From JAAEQG01 sp043803085 (lineage in GTDB: Bacteria > Planctomycetota > Phycisphaerae > UBA1845), in assembly GCA_043803085.1 (NCBI GenBank), contig JAZDKM010000288.1, positions 1 through 64,000 of the forward strand: a stretch of DNA of 64,000 nt, in the 5' to 3' direction. Under the pieces are notes generated by a model, which saw only the letters and a program-made list of their open reading frames with translations, was not told the DNA's origin and ran no database searches. This document shows positions 60,641 to 64,000 of this stretch, piece after piece. How positions within the stretch are numbered: the first letter of the stretch is position 1; each line of letters starts with the position of its first letter. The position numbers were made by a program, and so were the translations under genes.

Positions 60641-62575
60641 TTATCCCGTGAACCCCTCTTGGAACCCCGCGAAGTCCGTCAAGTCAACGTCGGAATCCAC
60701 ATCGAAGTCGAACACGTTCAGGCAATCCTGGGCCGTGGCCGGCGGGGCGGGCGCCGGTGTGGTTTCGGGCCCGGCCATACAGTCGGCGAACACCGCGTAA
60801 TCCGCCAGGTCCACGTCCCCGTCGCCGTCGAAGTCGCCGGGCACGAAGCAGTAAAGATCGTAGACGTTGACGGCATCAACCGCCGCCTCGGTCACCGAGT
60901 TGTTGGGGTTGTCCGCCACGCTGAAGCGGACCTTAAACTGCGGAGTCAGGGCCACGTAATCGCGGAGGTGAACCGTCCGCTCCACCCAACCCTCGGTGTC
61001 GGGGACGCTTTCGAGCAGGGTCCACGAGGCACCGTCGTCCGCGGAGACTTCAACCACCAGGCGGTCCTGGTCGAGATCATCATTGCTGAACCAGCGGGCA
61101 TAGCGCAGCACCGGATCGGCCACCCCGCTCACGTCAAGTGTCGGCGAGATCAAACGCGTGGGGCCGCCGTCGACATCCGAGTTCCCCGGCCGGTTGTCGG
61201 TCAGGTAGCACCCTCCCGAGCCGTCGAAGTCGTTCACCGGATCCCCGCGGGTACCGCCGCCCGCGGGGATGCCCCGCTGCCAGGTGCCGGTGCTGAGGTC
61301 GATATTCTCCACGGCCCAACCCTGATCGGTCTCAAAGTCGTCGTCCAGGACCGTCGTCAGCGTCGCTACCAGAGCGCTGTATACGCCGGCCGGGGCGTCC
61401 TTGGGATTGGTCACCGTGGTCCCGCCGTCGCCAAGGGCGCTGAAATAAAACTCCGGCGTATCGCCGCAGGCGGCCGCCGGCAACAAAGCCTCATACAGGT
61501 TCGCACCCAACGGAGTCAGCGGGCCGGTCAGGTAGGCCCCTCCATCGAAGCGATAGTGGATCAGGCCCGATCCCGGCACGTAGGATTCGCTGGCATTGTT
61601 GATTTGAACGGTGATCGGCGTCGGCACCTCCGGATCCACGCGCGTCGGCGTACCCTCGGGCAGGGTGATGGTTAAGGCGGCCACCTGCACTCCGGCGTGG
61701 TCCACCAGGAAGCCGACCACGGAGCGGACCATCTTGACCGCATAGGGGAAGTTCAGGTTGCCGGGCTGCTCGAAGCTGTCCTGCTGCGTGTGGTAGTAGG
61801 GGTTGCTCCACATCTCGCCTTCGATCAGCAGGCAGGCCTGAAACCCCGCGGACTCGAACGGGGCATGGTTGCTGTACGGCGTGTCGCCGCCGATGGTATA
61901 GGTCAACCCGTCGCCGTACTCCGTGATCGCCTGGCCCAGGGCGGTCTTGATCGGATTCGACGCGGTGCGACCATAGACGTTCGCGTGATTGGTCGCCGGG
62001 TCGTACGCCACCATGTCGGCCGAGATCATGCCTCGGATGTCGTCCCCGCCGTGCGCAGCGACGTAGGCCTCACTCCCGTACAGTCCTTGCTCCTCGCGGT
62101 CGAAGGCGATGAAGCGGATGGTGTAGTCCGAGGGATATTGGCTGAGGATGCGGGCGGCCTCGAGCACCAGGGCCACTCCGCTGGCGTTGTCATCCGCGCC
62201 GGGGTTGTCCACCGAATCGAAGTGGGCCCCGACGATATAGAACTGATCGGGGTAGGTGGTGCCGAGCTGTTCGCCGACCACGTTGTAGTAGGTGATGCTG
62301 GAATAGAGGAAGGGCTCGAGCGTGACGGTCAACCCGTAGCTCTCCATCAGATCCACGATGTTGGCCCGGGCCAGGTTGTGCTCGGGCCCGAAGCCACGGT
62401 CGTCGCCGACGTGCGTGTACAGGTACAGGTCCAGGAAATCGCGGTAACCGGCCGGACTGACCTGATCCGCGGCGGCAAGGCCCGCTTCCGAGGCCGGTGC
62501 CTGGCGCACCGTAACGAGGATCATCCCCAGAACCGCCGCTAACACCCCATTCCGCAGTGTCCGCACGACGTTCAT
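60641..62575 (-). CDS. secreted M28 family zinc peptidase with paired dockerin-like tail
   Basis: The 644-residue product has a signal peptide (VLAAVLGMILVTVRQAPASEA). The M28 aminopeptidase domain spans residues about 50-310, with metal ligands in GAHFDSVDNPGADDNASG, FDREEQGLYGSEAY, ISADMVAYD and PYSNHAPFESAG. A beta-sandwich region follows (VLDDDFETDQGWAVENIDLS; residues about 410-575). The tail has two dockerin-like units (GDFDGDGDVDLADYAVFADC, then DVDSDVDLTDFAGFQEGFTG). It hydrolyses peptides outside the cell or in the periplasm. The tail type is shared with the giant protein at 49074. Confidence 0.92.
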   Translation of the reverse strand: MNVVRTLRNGVLAAVLGMILVTVRQAPASEAGLAAADQVSPAGYRDFLDLYLYTHVGDDRGFGPEHNLARANIVDLMESYGLTVTLEPFLYSSITYYNVVGEQLGTTYPDQFYIVGAHFDSVDNPGADDNASGVALVLEAARILSQYPSDYTIRFIAFDREEQGLYGSEAYVAAHGGDDIRGMISADMVAYDPATNHANVYGRTASNPIKTALGQAITEYGDGLTYTIGGDTPYSNHAPFESAGFQACLLIEGEMWSNPYYHTQQDSFEQPGNLNFPYAVKMVRSVVGFLVDHAGVQVAALTITLPEGTPTRVDPEVPTPITVQINNASESYVPGSGLIHYRFDGGAYLTGPLTPLGANLYEALLPAAACGDTPEFYFSALGDGGTTVTNPKDAPAGVYSALVATLTTVLDDDFETDQGWAVENIDLSTGTWQRGIPAGGGTRGDPVNDFDGSGGCYLTDNRPGNSDVDGGPTRLISPTLDVSGVADPVLRYARWFSNDDLDQDRLVVEVSADDGASWTLLESVPDTEGWVERTVHLRDYVALTPQFKVRFSVADNPNNSVTEAAVDAVNVYDLYCFVPGDFDGDGDVDLADYAVFADCMAGPETTPAPAPPATAQDCLNVFDFDVDSDVDLTDFAGFQEGFTG

Positions 62576-63130
62576 GTTTTGCCCCTCCTGTGCACGTGTT
62601 CACGATCCTGTCCGAAAGCTACGCATCAATCACCAGTGTACTTGCACGGGGTGGTGCAATTCAAGGAACAAACCGACCATCCATCGCAGCCTGCACCAAC
62701 ATCGTCCGCCGGAAGGCCCGGCACGACGCGGGGGGTGGGATGTCTGAGCATAGCGCAGCGCGGCAGGTATCTGCCCGTTGGTGGCTGGGTGGCATGCCCA
62801 AGCGGCTGGGCGGCATGCCCGAGCGAAGCGAAACGTAGTGGAGTGCAGCGCGGGCATGTAGAAACGCTCGCACGCAAGATCGTTCGCTCTCCCTGAGCCT
62901 CAACGCGCCCGCGCCAGTCTTCGGCTGGCTGAGTGCCTGGCATCCTATGATGCGGCGGAGTCGGTTTCCGCGTTTCAGCGATGCTCCCGTTTTCGTGTGT
63001 TTCGCCCGTCGTTTCGAGCGGATGTCGTCCCGCGGTCGTCAGCGAGCTTAAGGTCCGCTCTGTTCCACAAGCGAGGCGGCTGCACAAGGGCACTCATCTC
63101 TCGCTTGAACCCGCGGCCGCGGCCTTGGCG
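62576..63130. other. spacer with GGCATG-type repeat and no gene
   Basis: No gene is supported. Bases 62787-62858 are an inverted copy of the repeat at 36069-36120, expanded by an 18-base internal duplication (CTGGGCGGCATGCCCGAG). The rest shows no recognisable feature. Confidence 0.6.
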
Positions 63131-63300
63131 AAATCCCCGGCGCGGACGACGGTCATCTCCGAATCGAGGTCTTTCTGGGCAAGAAAGCTGTTGACCATGC
63201 GATCGGCTTCGAGCTTCAGCGCGAATTCGAGGTTCCCGTCGGTGGCCGGCAGGGTCCCGAAGCAATTCGTGCGGAACGATTCGGCTATCACGGTCAGCGG
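63131..63300 (-). pseudogene. fragment of an M16 zinc peptidase
   Basis: About 50 codons match the region just after the zinc motif of large M16 peptidases: FRTNCFGTLPATDGNLEFAL, then KLEADRMVNSFLAQKDLDSE and MTVVRAGDF. The family continues with NEFEMGEN, which is lost here. The upstream HxxEH region and all later domains are absent. The fragment belongs to a different M16 subgroup from the pair at 16534-19201, so it is not a local duplicate. Confidence 0.7.
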
Positions 63301-63417
63301 TCCCATGGTCGTACACGGGACCATATCGCTCCCGCCCTTCACCGTCAAAAACCGCGTGGCCCACCCTGTTGACAGCACGCCGCGGGCGGATATGCTTCTC
63401 AACGAAAATGTTTATCT

Positions 63418-63491
63418 GTCCCCATGGCACAATTGGATAGCGCGTTGGCCTCCGGAGCCAAAGGTTCCAGGTTCGAATCCTGGTGGGGACG
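63418..63491 (+). tRNA. tRNA-Arg (anticodon CCG)
   Basis: The acceptor arms GTCCCCA (63418-63424) and TGGGGAC (63484-63490) pair fully. The anticodon stem TTGGC/GCCAA encloses CTCCGGA, giving anticodon CCG. The T arm holds GGTTCGAATCC. One A-C mismatch is seen in the D stem. The 3' CCA is not encoded. It reads CGG arginine codons, which are frequent in this genome. Confidence 0.92.
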
Positions 63492-63519
63492 TTTTCGGTA
63501 GCGTCGTCGGGCAGCGCAC

Positions 63520-64000
63520 ATGGATCGGATTATGTTCTCGCACGACGGCAATTCGACTGCATCGCTCCGCAGCTACAAAGGCGTGTGGCGTTTGGCGGTG
63601 ATCGTCGCCCTGTTGCAGGCCTGCTATGCAGCGGGCTTCATCGCCAGAACCAGCTTCACCGTGGAAGGCCGTCGGTACTTCTGCCTGTTCGACGACGCGA
63701 TGATTTCCATGCGCCACGCCGCCAACTGGGCCAATGGAGAGGGCTGGGTGTGGAATCCCGGAGAACGGGTCGAAGGGTACACCAACTTCGGCTGGACCGC
63801 GATCATGGGTTCGTGCCATCTCCTGCGTTTGTCCCCCAGCCACACCTGCCTTTTGGTCCAACTGCTGGGCATACCCATTCTGTGGTCCTGCTTGCTGGCC
63901 ACGGTTTTGCTGGCGCGTTCATGCCGACTGCTGCCGGTCTCGGCCGCCTGTGCCCTGGTGTTGGCCGCCACGTGTTTCAACCTGAACTTCTTCACGCTCT
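63520..64000 (+). CDS. GT-C family membrane glycosyltransferase, N-terminal part (cut by window end)
   Basis: The frame from the ATG at 63520 is open to the window end (160 codons). After a first membrane helix (LAVIVALLQACYAAGFIA) comes FDDAMISMRHAANWANGEG, then WVWNPGERVEGYTNFGW, the extracytoplasmic first-loop motif of AftB-like or mannosyl/arabinosyl transferases that use lipid-linked sugars. The Asp pair in the loop is the presumed catalytic site. Further helices follow (CLLVQLLGIPILWSCLLATV and later). The gene begins 28 bases after the tRNA. Confidence 0.8.
   Translation, partial: MDRIMFSHDGNSTASLRSYKGVWRLAVIVALLQACYAAGFIARTSFTVEGRRYFCLFDDAMISMRHAANWANGEGWVWNPGERVEGYTNFGWTAIMGSCHLLRLSPSHTCLLVQLLGIPILWSCLLATVLLARSCRLLPVSAACALVLAATCFNLNFFTL

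Overview
The window looks like chromosomal DNA of a high-GC planctomycete, probably a Phycisphaerae-like lineage. The clues are exported proteins with paired dockerin-like tails of the GDFDGDGDVDLADY type, a PEP-CTERM anchored protein, a calcium-binding DCNGNGTPDEC repeat region, ECF sigma factors beside Ser/Thr kinases, and many short dispersed repeats. This assignment is inference from family knowledge; no rRNA is present. One tRNA gene, tRNA-Arg(CCG), lies at 63418-63491.

Layout. 1-7100: a Ser/Thr kinase whose gene has taken up several palindromic repeats, a surface lipoprotein whose dockerin-like tail is cut off by a TGA, a PEP-CTERM protein, an AbrB/PIN toxin-antitoxin pair bracketed by micro-repeats, and an ECF sigma factor. 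7683-13945: a DUF4139 protein, a type I glutamine synthetase, a flavoprotein remnant, two tiny ORFs, a radical SAM protein and apt. 14117-28441 is one long minus-strand series. Read in transcription order it is an O-antigen-ligase-like TPR protein, a DUF6599 protein, a Tat-exported DUF362 protein, a multi-cluster Fe-S membrane protein, a Tat-exported aldo/keto reductase, an M16 peptidase pair (one member without the zinc motif), a membrane protein and a CtpA-type protease. 28534-32391: cysC, two small exported or membrane proteins, a sulfatase-like lipoprotein and a dockerin-like remnant.

32784-35748 is an RNA-repair island: rtcA faces two RlaP-like nucleotidyltransferases. 36419-37264 holds a RelE-type pair and the wreck of a DUF4258/YgiT pair. 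37348-42565 is housekeeping (tyrS, der, an Nfu-type protein, a PilZ protein, a zinc-ribbon protein). 42658-49035 is an opp oligopeptide transporter operon in which oppB and oppF each carry a one-base frameshift at a C run. 49074-57266 encodes a 2730-residue secreted multidomain protein, followed by a strong terminator. Next come an ECF sigma factor and a kinase that begins with an anti-sigma-like zinc motif, a secreted M28 peptidase, an M16 fragment, the tRNA, and the start of a GT-C glycosyltransferase cut by the window edge.

The most unusual theme is repeat biology. Stem-loops with different stem sequences but similar size (5-11 bp stems, 3-5 nt loops), and 7-12 bp period purine-rich tracts, are scattered through spacers. 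In several genes they have become part of the reading frame. The best candidates for cooperating gene systems are the exported redox cluster (19221-25938), the rtcA/RlaP island (32784-35748) and the ECF/zinc-kinase pair (57391-60532).
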